From assembly GCA_023249255.1 (NCBI GenBank), contig JAHFCY010000047.1:1-16347 (forward strand): a stretch of DNA of 16,347 nt, written 5' to 3'. The stretch is from Candidatus Lindowiibacteriota bacterium. GTDB lineage: Bacteria > Lindowbacteria > 2-12-FULL-62-27. The position numbers were made by a program, and so were the translations under genes. Below are positions 6,582 through 15,061 of the stretch, piece after piece. Below the pieces are notes generated by a model. It was given only the letters and a program-made list of their open reading frames with translations, searched no databases and was not told the DNA's origin. Numbering within the stretch: position 1 is the first letter of the stretch; every line of letters starts with the position of its first letter.

Positions 6582-8760
6582 AATATCGGATGGAGTCGGA
6601 AACGCGGTCGGTCAGATAAAAGAGCCGCACGGTCAGATCCATGAGCACGTTGGTCTGCAGGAGGCCGAATGGAGATGCATAGACAATAAAATACGAGGCG
6701 GTCTTTGACGTCGCCAGTTGAAACGCAAAGTCGTCGATGGAAGTTTCAAACAGCCGACGGTAGACGCCGCCGGTGCGCCGGCAGAGCGTTTTGAGGACCG
6801 GAAGCTGGCGGTCCGACAGATGGAGCACGAATAGAGAGATGCCGTTGTTGGTGAGATTCAAAAAGAGAGAGGCGAACTGTTCGACGGTGATGTCCTGATC
6901 GCGCGTTGTAATCAGCAGAAGGTTCCGGCGGCCGCCGGCTTTGAATTCCCGTATCGTCGAATCGATGTCACGAGATAAAAATCCATCGACGTGTTCCGAC
7001 AACCGGTCGAGGCTTTTGCGGATCAGATAGGGATTGTCGGTCGACTCCAGCATGCCCCGCGGGCCTTTTCGGATGGACAGTTGGGCGCCGGCGGGCAGGG
7101 CGCGGCTGAGGTCGTCGAGGAACGAGCGCACGAGGATGATGCGGCGGTCGAGGGCGGAGGAGGCGTCGATGTGGGCGATGACATTCAGGGGGCCAACCTG
7201 CGTGACCGGTTTGACCGAAATTAATTTTGCCACATGGTCTTCTTCTTCGATCGAAAAATTCCTCTTTGACAGGCCGGTAACCGGCTCTCCTTCCCCCGTC
7301 GTGGTCTGCACCGTCAGGCCGATGTAGGGATAGTGATCAAAATTGATGTTGGAAATGTTCAGCATCGTCTTTTCATTCAGCGCGCTTGGCCTGAATACGC
7401 GCAGTTCGGACGCCGACTGTATCGACGCGTAGATCAGCCCCGCCTCGTTGTCGACCGCAATCCCGCCCACGTCGGCAACCTTCAGCGGCTCATTTTTCTC
7501 GTCCAAAATCGGACGCATCGTATCCGAACCCTCCTCAAAGACCAGCAGCTCGCCGCGGGCTGTGCTGAACAGCATTCCTTTTCGCCCGAACCACCCGAAG
7601 TCCCGGGCTTCGGACAAGCCGGGAGTCGGCACCACACCGACAAAATTTCCGTAGGGATCAAATCGCTGAAGAATATTGCCTTCCTGGCACATCACCAGAA
7701 GTGTGTAGGTGTCACTGCCGGGAGTGTTTTCGACGAGGAGGGTTCTGGGCGACAGAAACTGTCCCGGTTTGGAGCCGCGGGTTCCAAACGACATGAGAAA
7801 ATTTCCGTCGAGCGTAAATTTCTGGACCCGGTGGTTGCCGCTGTCGATCACAAACACATACCGGTCGGGTGAAATCGCAATCCCCTCCGGCCCAAAAAAT
7901 TCCCCGGGGCCGCTTCCTTTGCGGCCAAACGTCCCTTTTGGCGCTCCATCCCGGTCGAACCGGAAAATCCGGTCGCCGCCGAACGACGTGACGAAAATCG
8001 TGCCGTCGGGATCCACGGCCACGTCGAATGGATTGGGCACGCCCGATATTTTGATCATGAATTCGAGTCCCTTGGAAAACACTACAACCTCGTTGGTTCC
8101 GAAACTGGTCTGAAGAATGCGGCCGAAACGGTCGATCTCCAGGCCGACCGGGGAGATAAAGCGGTGAGGCATTTTTTGATCTCCGCTGATGACGGCGGCA
8201 ACCTGGTAGACCATCGGCTGGGTGTCCAGGGAGAGATTGAGATAGCGTTCGACCGATTGGAGATATTGAAGACGGATCTGGTCCGGCAGAAGAGCCTGGG
8301 AATCCTGGGCGATGTCCCGGGCAACGTCGATCGCTTCCGATATCCGGCCGGTCATGTAATAGATGCGGGACTTCAAGCGCTTGAAGTGCATGAGATAAAA
8401 TCCGCTCGGCATACCCTCCTGAATATATTCGAGCGCCCGGGAAAAATTTCCGTTGAAAAAATTGTGCGCGGCAAAGATGAGCTTCGATCTTGCGTGTTCC
8501 TTCTGTTCCATGTCCTCCTTCCTGCGTTCGTCTTTGAGAATGGTGAGGGACGACGGCAGGCCGAACGTATCGATTTCCAAAGACACCCCGCCCGTATCGG
8601 CGGCGGGCGTGTCAACACTGCGAGGCTGGGGAGACGGGGCCGCAAGAGAGGGCAACGATGCGATGACGGCCGTGAGAGAGATTAAAATCCCGAATAGAAA
8701 AATCCACGGTGTTCGATTGGAGTTCGACGGTGCGTGCGGATGAGCCGGCATGATTTCCAT
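6571..8760 (-). CDS. Membrane-anchored TPR / NHL beta-propeller / VWA-like protein of unknown function
   Basis: The function is not known. A hydrophobic segment at about 19-41 looks like a signal anchor or uncleaved signal peptide, so the rest is probably periplasmic or cell-surface. Residues about 85-180 are helical and TPR-like. Residues about 195-460 form an NHL-type propeller, seen in units such as NPFDVAVDPDGTIFVTSFGG (243-262) and IDSGNHRVQKF (305-315). About 478-510 resembles the strand preceding bacterial VWA domains (GEPVTGLSKRNFSIEEED), and 525-690 looks like a VWA fold (LNVIAHIDASSALDRR). The metal site is degenerate: D532-A-S-S-A536 lacks the last Ser of DxSxS, and the expected TDG reads TTR (618-620). 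The ATG overlaps the upstream TPR gene stop as TAATG, with AAAGGAG just before. A scaffold or sensor in the envelope is plausible but unproven. Confidence 0.8.
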   Translation of the reverse strand: MEIMPAHPHAPSNSNRTPWIFLFGILISLTAVIASLPSLAAPSPQPRSVDTPAADTGGVSLEIDTFGLPSSLTILKDERRKEDMEQKEHARSKLIFAAHNFFNGNFSRALEYIQEGMPSGFYLMHFKRLKSRIYYMTGRISEAIDVARDIAQDSQALLPDQIRLQYLQSVERYLNLSLDTQPMVYQVAAVISGDQKMPHRFISPVGLEIDRFGRILQTSFGTNEVVVFSKGLEFMIKISGVPNPFDVAVDPDGTIFVTSFGGDRIFRFDRDGAPKGTFGRKGSGPGEFFGPEGIAISPDRYVFVIDSGNHRVQKFTLDGNFLMSFGTRGSKPGQFLSPRTLLVENTPGSDTYTLLVMCQEGNILQRFDPYGNFVGVVPTPGLSEARDFGWFGRKGMLFSTARGELLVFEEGSDTMRPILDEKNEPLKVADVGGIAVDNEAGLIYASIQSASELRVFRPSALNEKTMLNISNINFDHYPYIGLTVQTTTGEGEPVTGLSKRNFSIEEEDHVAKLISVKPVTQVGPLNVIAHIDASSALDRRIILVRSFLDDLSRALPAGAQLSIRKGPRGMLESTDNPYLIRKSLDRLSEHVDGFLSRDIDSTIREFKAGGRRNLLLITTRDQDITVEQFASLFLNLTNNGISLFVLHLSDRQLPVLKTLCRRTGGVYRRLFETSIDDFAFQLATSKTASYFIVYASPFGLLQTNVLMDLTVRLFYLTDRVSDSIRYYAP

Positions 8761-9458
8761 TACTCCTTTAAAAGCGCCACATTGGTCAGCATATCATTGC
8801 GCCAGCGGCCTTTCACGGATGTGTCGGACAGCGCCGCGCGGTAGACGGACAGCGCGTCCTGCGGGCGGTTCAGATGAAATTGATACAGCTCGCCCATCCG
8901 AAATGAGGCTTCGGCAAACAGTTCGGCATTCGGCCGCAGGCCGAGGACGATCTTCAGCATCGCTTCCGCGTCACCGTATCGCTTGACTTCCCTGTACGCA
9001 TCGCTGATATCGAGACGTGCGCGGTCAATGTCCCGGCCCAACCTGCTTTTCAAATATCTCTCCAGATGCAGAATGGCCTGTTCGGCGTTGCCCTGGTTCA
9101 GGGCGAGTCGGCCCAATTCCATCTCGGCGTAGGCGGATTCCTCCGTATCCGGCACCAGGCGCTGAATCGATTCGAGATTTTCCGTGATAACCTCCTGCCG
9201 GATCTGGCGGCCGACTTCGTCGAGCCATGGACTCAAGAGGGGACCGAAAAATCCGTCTGTCAGCGAACGAACGGCCGCCAGGGCGCGCGGCAGATCGCCC
9301 GCGGCGCGGGCCGACTTGAGATCGTGGAGAGTGTATATCGTCGGAGAGACAATCAGCGCGATCACAACGGCGGTGCCGATCCAGAGCCACCGCCATCCTC
9401 TCTCGGAAGATTCCGAATCGGGCGGAGAGCCGGATTCAAAATCCGCGGAGGGATCCAT
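8760..9458 (-). CDS. Single-pass membrane protein with tetratricopeptide repeats
   Basis: The 232-residue product begins with an acidic, Ser-rich cytoplasmic-looking segment (1-20), has one strong transmembrane helix at about 24-42, and then a helical domain with TPR-like units at about 107-140, 147-176 and 182-213 (for example ELGRLALNQGNAEQAILHLE, 114-133). TPR domains usually hold proteins together, so a structural or adaptor role is likely; no catalytic motif is visible. Its stop codon overlaps the ATG of the NHL/VWA-like gene by 1 nt (TAATG), and both proteins have one N-terminal membrane segment and TPR-like helices, which suggests that they act together in the envelope. The ATG at 9458 follows the S1 gene by 23 nt, with no clear Shine-Dalgarno. 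Confidence 0.82.
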   Translation of the reverse strand: MDPSADFESGSPPDSESSERGWRWLWIGTAVVIALIVSPTIYTLHDLKSARAAGDLPRALAAVRSLTDGFFGPLLSPWLDEVGRQIRQEVITENLESIQRLVPDTEESAYAEMELGRLALNQGNAEQAILHLERYLKSRLGRDIDRARLDISDAYREVKRYGDAEAMLKIVLGLRPNAELFAEASFRMGELYQFHLNRPQDALSVYRAALSDTSVKGRWRNDMLTNVALLKE

Positions 9459-9481
9459 GCCGGCCGGCGGAGCGCGTCATA

Positions 9482-11335
9482 TCATTTTTTATCGAAGAAT
9501 TTTTTGAAGACGTCGCCCTGCAGGACGTCCTTCATGCGGACTTTCCGCTCATCCTGCGGATTGGCCAGATAAGGCTGAATGTCGCGGCGCTCCTCGATTT
9601 CGACGACGCTCTGGCGGGACAGCAAAATTCTTCTCTGCTGGGGCTGGATGTTGACCACCATGACCTGAATGGTCTGGCCCTCGGCGGGCGGCGGCTCGGC
9701 GGGCGCGTAATCCAATTTTCGCAGAAGTCCCACGAGACCTTTTCGAATTTCGACCAGCGTCCCCACCGCGATATTTTTCACGACACGACCCTCGTAAATT
9801 TTTCCGGCGGAAATCTCTTTGACCAGGATGACAAATGGATCGGGTTTGAGCTGTTTGACGCCGAATCGGATCAGCCGGCTGGTCGGATTGACTGAAAGGG
9901 CTTCAGCCGTCAGCCGCCGGTGAGGCGGCAGGCCGGATGAGGATGGCGCCGACGAGAAATATTGAACCGGAGACACCGGACCGCTCCAGCTCAGATCCTC
10001 CGGCAGAATTTCTCCGTACCATCCCTCATCGGTCAGCACGAGGGCGCGGGCGGGGACACAGGACACCAACCGAACATCGACTCTCGTTCCCGGCGAATAA
10101 CGGCGCTGAATGTCCGGCAGAGGATCCGGCCGGATCGCCTTGACCGAAAGACTGATTTTGCCCTGCTCGCGCTGGATCGCCTGACAGACGGCTTCGATGC
10201 GGCCCCCCGGCGCGAAAAATGTCTGAAGATCGGCCGGATCGAGCACCTGCCAGCCGGCTTCCTTCCAGAGAATTTCCCCCATCACGCCATCGGAGAGTTC
10301 CACCATCACGCGATCCGGCGAAATTTTGCGGACCTGGCCCTCCACTCGCGCGCCGGGCTGAAGAGATTTTTTGATGAACACCCACGGATCGGGCGTGAGC
10401 TGGCGCGTGCCGACGGATATTTTTTCGGGCAGGACATCGAGGATCATGACGGTGATCGTCTGGCCCGGATGAAACGCCGAAAGATTTTCCCTGGCGGGGC
10501 CAAATCCGGCGTCCTCACCCGGCAGTTCCGCCAGAACGCCGTTGATTTCGACCCACGCGGAGGCGGACGACACGGACGCGATCCGGCCGGTGACGATGTC
10601 CCCCGGACACACCCGGTTTCTCGCGCCCTGCTCGCTGATCCGGCGCACCGAATCGAGGTAGCGTTTTCTGGAGAGGACCACACAAAACGTGGAGGGATCA
10701 TACTGCACAATAAAAAATCGGGCGGGCGCATTCCGGGACAGCGGCGTTTCGCCGGTTTCTTCGGCCGGCAGCGCGGCATTGACGCCGTCGATGTCGACAA
10801 CCCATCCCTCGGATGGCCAGGATTCGACCGGACTGCCTTCGACCCAGATGCCGCCGGCCCAGAACGATTCGATCCGCGATAGTGACCGGCGGCCGCGGGC
10901 CAGCGCAAGACTGCAGACCGGGCGGGCGGCGGCGGATTCGGTGGAATGGCCCGACAATTCAAGCGGAGCAACCCACACACGCTTGCCGACCGCCGGCCGC
11001 ACTGACGCGGATTCCGCCGGATCCAGAACACCGATGCCCGTGGACAGATCGAGCAGCACCGCCGGATTGCCGGACTCACACTCAATCACTTCGGCCTCCA
11101 CTAATTTCGCCTCCGCCATGCGTTTCAATTCGGCCGAATACCGCGCGAGAAATTTCTGGATGAAAGAGGACTGAAGATGGGCCGGCGGATCGAGAAACTC
11201 CGGGGGCAATCCGGCAAGACGGCTGCCAATGCGGTCGAGCGGTTCATCAGGCGGTTCGAGCGCGAGCGCATCGCCATAGAGAATGCGCTGGCGGCGAAGC
11301 GCCCCCTCAAGACGTTTCGATGCGGCCGGGTTCAT
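9482..11335 (-). CDS. rpsA: Divergent multi-repeat S1 RNA-binding protein (probable ribosomal protein bS1)
   Basis: bS1 binds mRNA and brings it to the 30S subunit. The 617-residue product can be read as about six S1/OB repeats, at roughly 76-148, 155-225, 245-313, 328-399, 416-497 and 511-575. Repeats 3-5 end in the bS1-type phrases ISVGTRQLTPDPW (306-318), ISLSVKAIRPDPL and IRFGVKQLKPDPF. Repeat 5 keeps DLSW (447-450), but most repeats have lost the usual 'DMSW' and other conserved residues, so it is far more divergent than typical bS1. A Lys-rich end (KKFFDKK) follows. Position after aroA and cmk is the classic rpsA place. The ATG at 11335 is 9 nt after the cmk-plsC stop and has no Shine-Dalgarno. 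It could instead be an S1-like paralogue, with true bS1 elsewhere. Confidence 0.78.
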   Translation of the reverse strand: MNPAASKRLEGALRRQRILYGDALALEPPDEPLDRIGSRLAGLPPEFLDPPAHLQSSFIQKFLARYSAELKRMAEAKLVEAEVIECESGNPAVLLDLSTGIGVLDPAESASVRPAVGKRVWVAPLELSGHSTESAAARPVCSLALARGRRSLSRIESFWAGGIWVEGSPVESWPSEGWVVDIDGVNAALPAEETGETPLSRNAPARFFIVQYDPSTFCVVLSRKRYLDSVRRISEQGARNRVCPGDIVTGRIASVSSASAWVEINGVLAELPGEDAGFGPARENLSAFHPGQTITVMILDVLPEKISVGTRQLTPDPWVFIKKSLQPGARVEGQVRKISPDRVMVELSDGVMGEILWKEAGWQVLDPADLQTFFAPGGRIEAVCQAIQREQGKISLSVKAIRPDPLPDIQRRYSPGTRVDVRLVSCVPARALVLTDEGWYGEILPEDLSWSGPVSPVQYFSSAPSSSGLPPHRRLTAEALSVNPTSRLIRFGVKQLKPDPFVILVKEISAGKIYEGRVVKNIAVGTLVEIRKGLVGLLRKLDYAPAEPPPAEGQTIQVMVVNIQPQQRRILLSRQSVVEIEERRDIQPYLANPQDERKVRMKDVLQGDVFKKFFDKK

Positions 11336-11344
11336 GGGGGTTGG

Positions 11345-12670
11345 TTATTTTTCGGCGGACAGGGCGGCGATCCGATCCATCACTTCACACCCGATTCGCT
11401 CGTATCTGTCGCGCAAGGCCGATTCCGACGGATCGGACTGCGAGGACGAGCCGGAGAGGTAAAGAGGCTCGCCGAAGATGACGCGAACCGGCGATGGCCG
11501 TGGAAACCACGCACCCGGCGGGAACGACCGGTCGCTTCCGATAATCCGTACCGGCACGACCGGCACGCCGCACTCGAGCACGATCTTTCCAAATCCGGCT
11601 TTGGCGTCATGCAACTGGCCGTCCCTGCTTCTCGTGCCCTCCGGAAAAATCAGGATGATGCCGCCGGATGCAAGAATGGACCTGACATGCGCCATCGCTT
11701 CACGATCCATGATGCCGCGGCGGACGCCGACGGCCGACAGCCAGGCGATCACGTGGCCGAAGATCGGAATCCCGGTCAGTTCGCGCTTGGCCAGAAAATG
11801 AATGGGCCGGTTCATCGACACGGCCACCAGAGGCGGATCGAGATGGCTGAGATGATTGGAGGCCAGGATCGCCGGGCCCTGGATGGCGTTCACGAACGAT
11901 TTTCCGGAAATCTGCCGGAATAGATAGACCTTCGTCAGAGCTTTGAGGATCGTCCAGACTGTCCGATAGAATATTTTTTTCCAGATCGCATAGCCGGACC
12001 GCGCCCTGTCGTCCGCCAGTTTTCGAATCACCGCAATGACCTCATCCACGGAGAGGCTGGTCGTGTCGAGATAGATGGCGTCCGGCGCGCGAGACAACGG
12101 CGCAATCTCCCGCTTCGAGTCACGCTCATCCCTCATTTTCAAATTCTCGAGCACCTCCCCGTAGTCGGTCGCCACGCCAGCGTCCGACAACTCCCTCAGG
12201 CGGCGGTCGGAACGGATCGACATGTCAGCATCCAGATATACTTTCAAAAACGCGTTGGGGAAAACGACGGTGCCGATATCGCGGCCGTCGACCACGATGT
12301 TACGGTCGGCCGCGGCGCGCTGGAGCGAAAGAAGTTTTTCTCGAACCGGACGGCGCTCCGACACCATCGAAACGCGCCGGGAAACCTCCATGTCCCTGAT
12401 CCGGTCCGTGACATCCTCCTGCCCGACCCAGACACGCCCGCAGCGAAGCCGGATATCCAGCGGGTTCAGCGCATCACGGATCATCCCATCCGGAACGGAC
12501 GAAAATCCACCGTTGGTCAAATGGACGTTGGCATTCAAAAGATACCACGTGACGGCGCGGTAGAGCGAACCCGTGTCCAGATACGTGTATCCCATGGCCT
12601 CCGCAAGTCTGCGAGCCACAGTTGATTTTCCGGCGCCGGCCGGGCCGTCAATGGCGATGACTTTGGACAT
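11345..12670 (-). CDS. cmk: Cytidylate kinase fused to 1-acylglycerol-3-phosphate acyltransferase
   Basis: The 441-residue product joins two enzymes. Residues 1-220 are CMP/dCMP kinase: P-loop DGPAGAGKST (8-17), YLDTGSLYRAVT (30-41), VVDGRDIGT (126-134) and MRDERDSKREIAPL (179-192). Residues about 230-441 are a PlsC-type acyltransferase that would make phosphatidic acid from lysophosphatidic acid: NHLSHLD (272-278, the NHx4D catalytic motif) and FPEGTRSR (342-349). No deletion or frame change is seen at the join, and both active sites look intact. The ATG at 12670 has GGGGGAG 4 nt upstream and lies inside the end of aroA (23-nt overlap); an ATG at 12733 would add 21 unconserved residues. Separate plsC genes after cmk and cmk-plsC fusions are both known. 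The kinase supplies CDP, which also feeds CDP-diacylglycerol synthesis. Confidence 0.94.
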   Translation of the reverse strand: MSKVIAIDGPAGAGKSTVARRLAEAMGYTYLDTGSLYRAVTWYLLNANVHLTNGGFSSVPDGMIRDALNPLDIRLRCGRVWVGQEDVTDRIRDMEVSRRVSMVSERRPVREKLLSLQRAAADRNIVVDGRDIGTVVFPNAFLKVYLDADMSIRSDRRLRELSDAGVATDYGEVLENLKMRDERDSKREIAPLSRAPDAIYLDTTSLSVDEVIAVIRKLADDRARSGYAIWKKIFYRTVWTILKALTKVYLFRQISGKSFVNAIQGPAILASNHLSHLDPPLVAVSMNRPIHFLAKRELTGIPIFGHVIAWLSAVGVRRGIMDREAMAHVRSILASGGIILIFPEGTRSRDGQLHDAKAGFGKIVLECGVPVVPVRIIGSDRSFPPGAWFPRPSPVRVIFGEPLYLSGSSSQSDPSESALRDRYERIGCEVMDRIAALSAEK

Positions 12671-13946
12671 GAATCTCCCCCAAACGATCGAAAAACCCCG
12701 GAAAGGATGTATTGATGCACTCTCTGTTGTCAACGGTCACGGCGATACCGGCCGCGGCGGCGGCAATCAGCGCGCTCATGGCGATGCGGTGGTCTCCAAA
12801 CGTCGCCACTTTTGCGGCGGAAGGTTTGAAAACGTCCGCCGGAGTCGCATCGGACCGGCCGGTGATCTCAAATCCCTCATCATGCTCCTGGATATCGCCG
12901 GAAAACGTCCGGATGAGCGAGACGATACTCTTGATGCGGTCACTTTCCTTGACCCGCAATTCCCGCGCGCCACGCACGATGGTCCGGCCGGCCGCGCATA
13001 GGGCGAGGACGGAAAGGATCGGAATTTCATCGATGAGATTCGGCACCCACTCGACCGGAAGTTCAATGCCGTGAAGACGGCTCGGCCGGGCCACGACGGT
13101 CCCGATCGGTTCTCCGCCCGCGTCAATCTGCAATTCAGTCGAGACATCCCCGCCCATGAGCCGGACGGCATCCAGAAACGCGGTGCGCGTGGGGTTCAGG
13201 CCCACATGCTGAAGTTCCACGCCGCCAAGCGATTTATTGAGCAGTCCGAGAGCAATGAAAAACGCGGCGGCGGAAAAATCATCCGGCACGCGCAACCGGA
13301 TCGGGTTGGGGCGCGAGCCGCATTTCATCCGGATCCGCCTGTCCTCACGCTTGACGTCCAGTCCGGCCGCAGTGAACATCCGTTCCGTGTGATCCCGCGT
13401 CGGAACCGGCTCATCGATCACCGTTTCTCCCTGGGCCAGAATCGAGGCGAACAGAATAGCGGATTTGATCTGTGCGCTGGCCGGTTCAAGCTTCCATGTC
13501 ACGGCGTTCAGCGGACGGCGACCGTGAACGGTCACGGGAGGCGTGCACCGATCGCCGCATCCCTCCACTTTCGCTCCCATTTTTTCAATCGGCCGGGCAA
13601 TGCGGTCCATCGGGCGCGTCTGAAGACTTTCGTCTCCCGTCAACGTCGCGGATATCGCGTGGCCCGCCAGGACGCCCATGAGAAGCCGGATGCCGGTACC
13701 CGAATTTCCGAGGTCGAGCGGGGCGGGCGGAGCCGTTTTGGCGAATCGCGAGCCGCCGGTCACCGTGACAACATTGGCCGAAGACTGGACAGCACAGCCG
13801 AGAGATTCGATGGCCCGAAGCGTTCGCTGACAGTCTTCCGCGGGAGAAAAATTTTCGATGCGGCTTTCGCCCTCCGCCAACGCTGCGATGAGAGCGGCCC
13901 GGTGCGAAATTGATTTATCAGGAACGAGGGCCGACAGCCGGATCAT
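12648..13946 (-). CDS. aroA: 3-phosphoshikimate 1-carboxyvinyltransferase (EPSP synthase)
   Basis: EPSP synthase joins phosphoenolpyruvate to shikimate-3-phosphate, the sixth shikimate-pathway step. The 432-residue product carries VPDKSISHRA (8-17), LGNSGTGIRLLMG (79-91), DESLQTRPMDRIARPIEKMG (105-124), SAQIKSAILFA (157-167), DEIPILSVLA (306-315), RVKESDRIKS (331-340) and FGDHRIAM (383-390). The pattern is closest to class II-like enzymes, but Gly83 is present at the position where glyphosate-insensitive CP4-type enzymes have Ala, so insensitivity is not indicated. The N-terminus is short, with only seven residues before the PEP-site motif. The ATG at 13946 overlaps the hisC stop as ATGA, which supports this start. 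The 3' end overlaps cmk by 23 nt. Confidence 0.97.
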   Translation of the reverse strand: MIRLSALVPDKSISHRAALIAALAEGESRIENFSPAEDCQRTLRAIESLGCAVQSSANVVTVTGGSRFAKTAPPAPLDLGNSGTGIRLLMGVLAGHAISATLTGDESLQTRPMDRIARPIEKMGAKVEGCGDRCTPPVTVHGRRPLNAVTWKLEPASAQIKSAILFASILAQGETVIDEPVPTRDHTERMFTAAGLDVKREDRRIRMKCGSRPNPIRLRVPDDFSAAAFFIALGLLNKSLGGVELQHVGLNPTRTAFLDAVRLMGGDVSTELQIDAGGEPIGTVVARPSRLHGIELPVEWVPNLIDEIPILSVLALCAAGRTIVRGARELRVKESDRIKSIVSLIRTFSGDIQEHDEGFEITGRSDATPADVFKPSAAKVATFGDHRIAMSALIAAAAAGIAVTVDNRECINTSFPGFFDRLGEIHVQSHRH

Positions 13947-15055
13947 GACAAATCCCGCATGGCCCGCAGAAACCGATCGTTTTCGGCGGGCGTGCCGACT
14001 GTGACGCGGATGTGATCGCGAAGCCCATATGGAATCAGATCGCGGATGATGACACCGCGGCTCGCGAGGTCTCGAAAGCATGTGGGACCGTCGAGGCGGC
14101 CGGGAAGCCGATCGATCATGAGGAAATTGCCGGGAGACGGGAAGACTTGAACCCCGAGGGCGGCAAGGCGGCTCGACAGGCGATCCCGCTCGGAGGCGTT
14201 TTTCGCGGCGCAGCGGCGGACATGCGCGGCGTCAGACAGGGACGCCTCCGCAGCCGCCAGAGCAACGGCGCTCACGTTAAACGGCGGCCGGACTTTGTTG
14301 AGTTCTGAAACAATGGCCGGATGCGCGGCGGCGTAGCCGACGCGAAGCGATGCCAGCGCGTAGATTTTGGAAAAGGTCCGAAGAACGAGCAGATTGGGAA
14401 ATCGGCGAATCCATCGGATGCCGTCGGGATGGCCGGGGGACAGCCGCGCATACTCAAAATACGCCTCGTCGAGAACAATGAGCGTCCGACCGGGCGTTCT
14501 TTCAAGAATCGAAAGGAGATCTTTGCGGTTGACGCAAGCACCGGTTGGATTGTTCGGATTTGCGAGGCATACCAGTTTTGGCCGGGCCGTCCGGATGGCA
14601 CGAAGCAAGTCCGGCACGTCAACCGAAAAATCGGGCCGGACATCCGACACGATCCGCCTGGCGCCGACGCTCTGCGCAAGCATGGGATACCGGATGAATG
14701 TGTGGCGGGGATAGACGACCGAATCCCCTCTTTGCAGATACGCATGCGCAATAAAATCGCCGATCTCGTCGCTGCCCGCGCCAAGAAGGATTGATTCGGG
14801 GCGGAGGCCGAGGCTGCGGCCCAGGGCGCGGCGGAGACTCGATCCGCTGCCGTCCGGATATCGTTCAACAGCGCAAAATCGCCGAATGGCAAGAAGCGCC
14901 GCGGAAGACGGCCCATACGGATTTTCATTCGACGCGAGTTTGACGGCGCCTGCCGGGGCCGCGCGGCCGGGTTGATACACCGGGAGGCGCGCCAAATCGG
15001 GATTTGGAACGGGGATTCGCAACCGGCTGGAAGACGCGCGGGCGAATCTGGACAT
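13943..15055 (-). CDS. hisC: Histidinol-phosphate / aromatic aminotransferase (HisC family)
   Basis: This PLP-dependent class I/II aminotransferase of the HisC family has 370 residues. Visible elements are VYQPGRAAPAGAVKLASNEN (26-45), GAGSDEIGDFIAHAY (92-106), the cofactor motif ANPNNPTG (165-172), LDEAYFEY (195-202), TFSKIYALASLRVGYA (227-242) with the Schiff-base Lys230, and the substrate-carboxylate Arg350 in HIRVTVGT. Glycines usual after the Lys motif (YGLAGLR) are Ala and Ser here. Because it sits between pheA and aroA, like hisC2 in the Pseudomonas aromatic supraoperon, its main substrate may be phenylpyruvate or 4-hydroxyphenylpyruvate, with or without imidazole-acetol phosphate. That is inference from context. 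The ATG at 15055 is 6 nt after the pheA stop. Confidence 0.93.
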   Translation of the reverse strand: MSRFARASSSRLRIPVPNPDLARLPVYQPGRAAPAGAVKLASNENPYGPSSAALLAIRRFCAVERYPDGSGSSLRRALGRSLGLRPESILLGAGSDEIGDFIAHAYLQRGDSVVYPRHTFIRYPMLAQSVGARRIVSDVRPDFSVDVPDLLRAIRTARPKLVCLANPNNPTGACVNRKDLLSILERTPGRTLIVLDEAYFEYARLSPGHPDGIRWIRRFPNLLVLRTFSKIYALASLRVGYAAAHPAIVSELNKVRPPFNVSAVALAAAEASLSDAAHVRRCAAKNASERDRLSSRLAALGVQVFPSPGNFLMIDRLPGRLDGPTCFRDLASRGVIIRDLIPYGLRDHIRVTVGTPAENDRFLRAMRDLS

Positions 15056-15061
15056 CCGATA

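Noticed and set aside
9962-10882. 306-codon plus-strand open frame
   Set aside because: Antisense to the S1-repeat gene; no recognised motif and no ribosome binding site evident.
11177-11923. 248-codon plus-strand open frame
   Set aside because: Lies across the S1 and cmk-plsC genes in antisense, with no recognisable domain.
13071-13913. 280-codon plus-strand open frame
   Set aside because: Antisense to aroA, which is certain from its motifs.
13914-13925. Apparent loss of Gly from the PGDKS motif of EPSP synthase (VPDKS here)
   Set aside because: PPDKS-type variants occur in the family, so this aligns as a substitution one position earlier and not as a damaging deletion.
12648-13946. Possible naturally glyphosate-insensitive EPSP synthase
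   Set aside because: The critical position is Gly83 in GNSGTG, not the Ala of CP4-type enzymes, so sequence gives no support.
12648-14081. Longer aroA start at 14081
   Set aside because: It would add 45 low-complexity residues inside hisC; the ATG at 13946, overlapping the hisC stop as ATGA, gives the family N-terminus.
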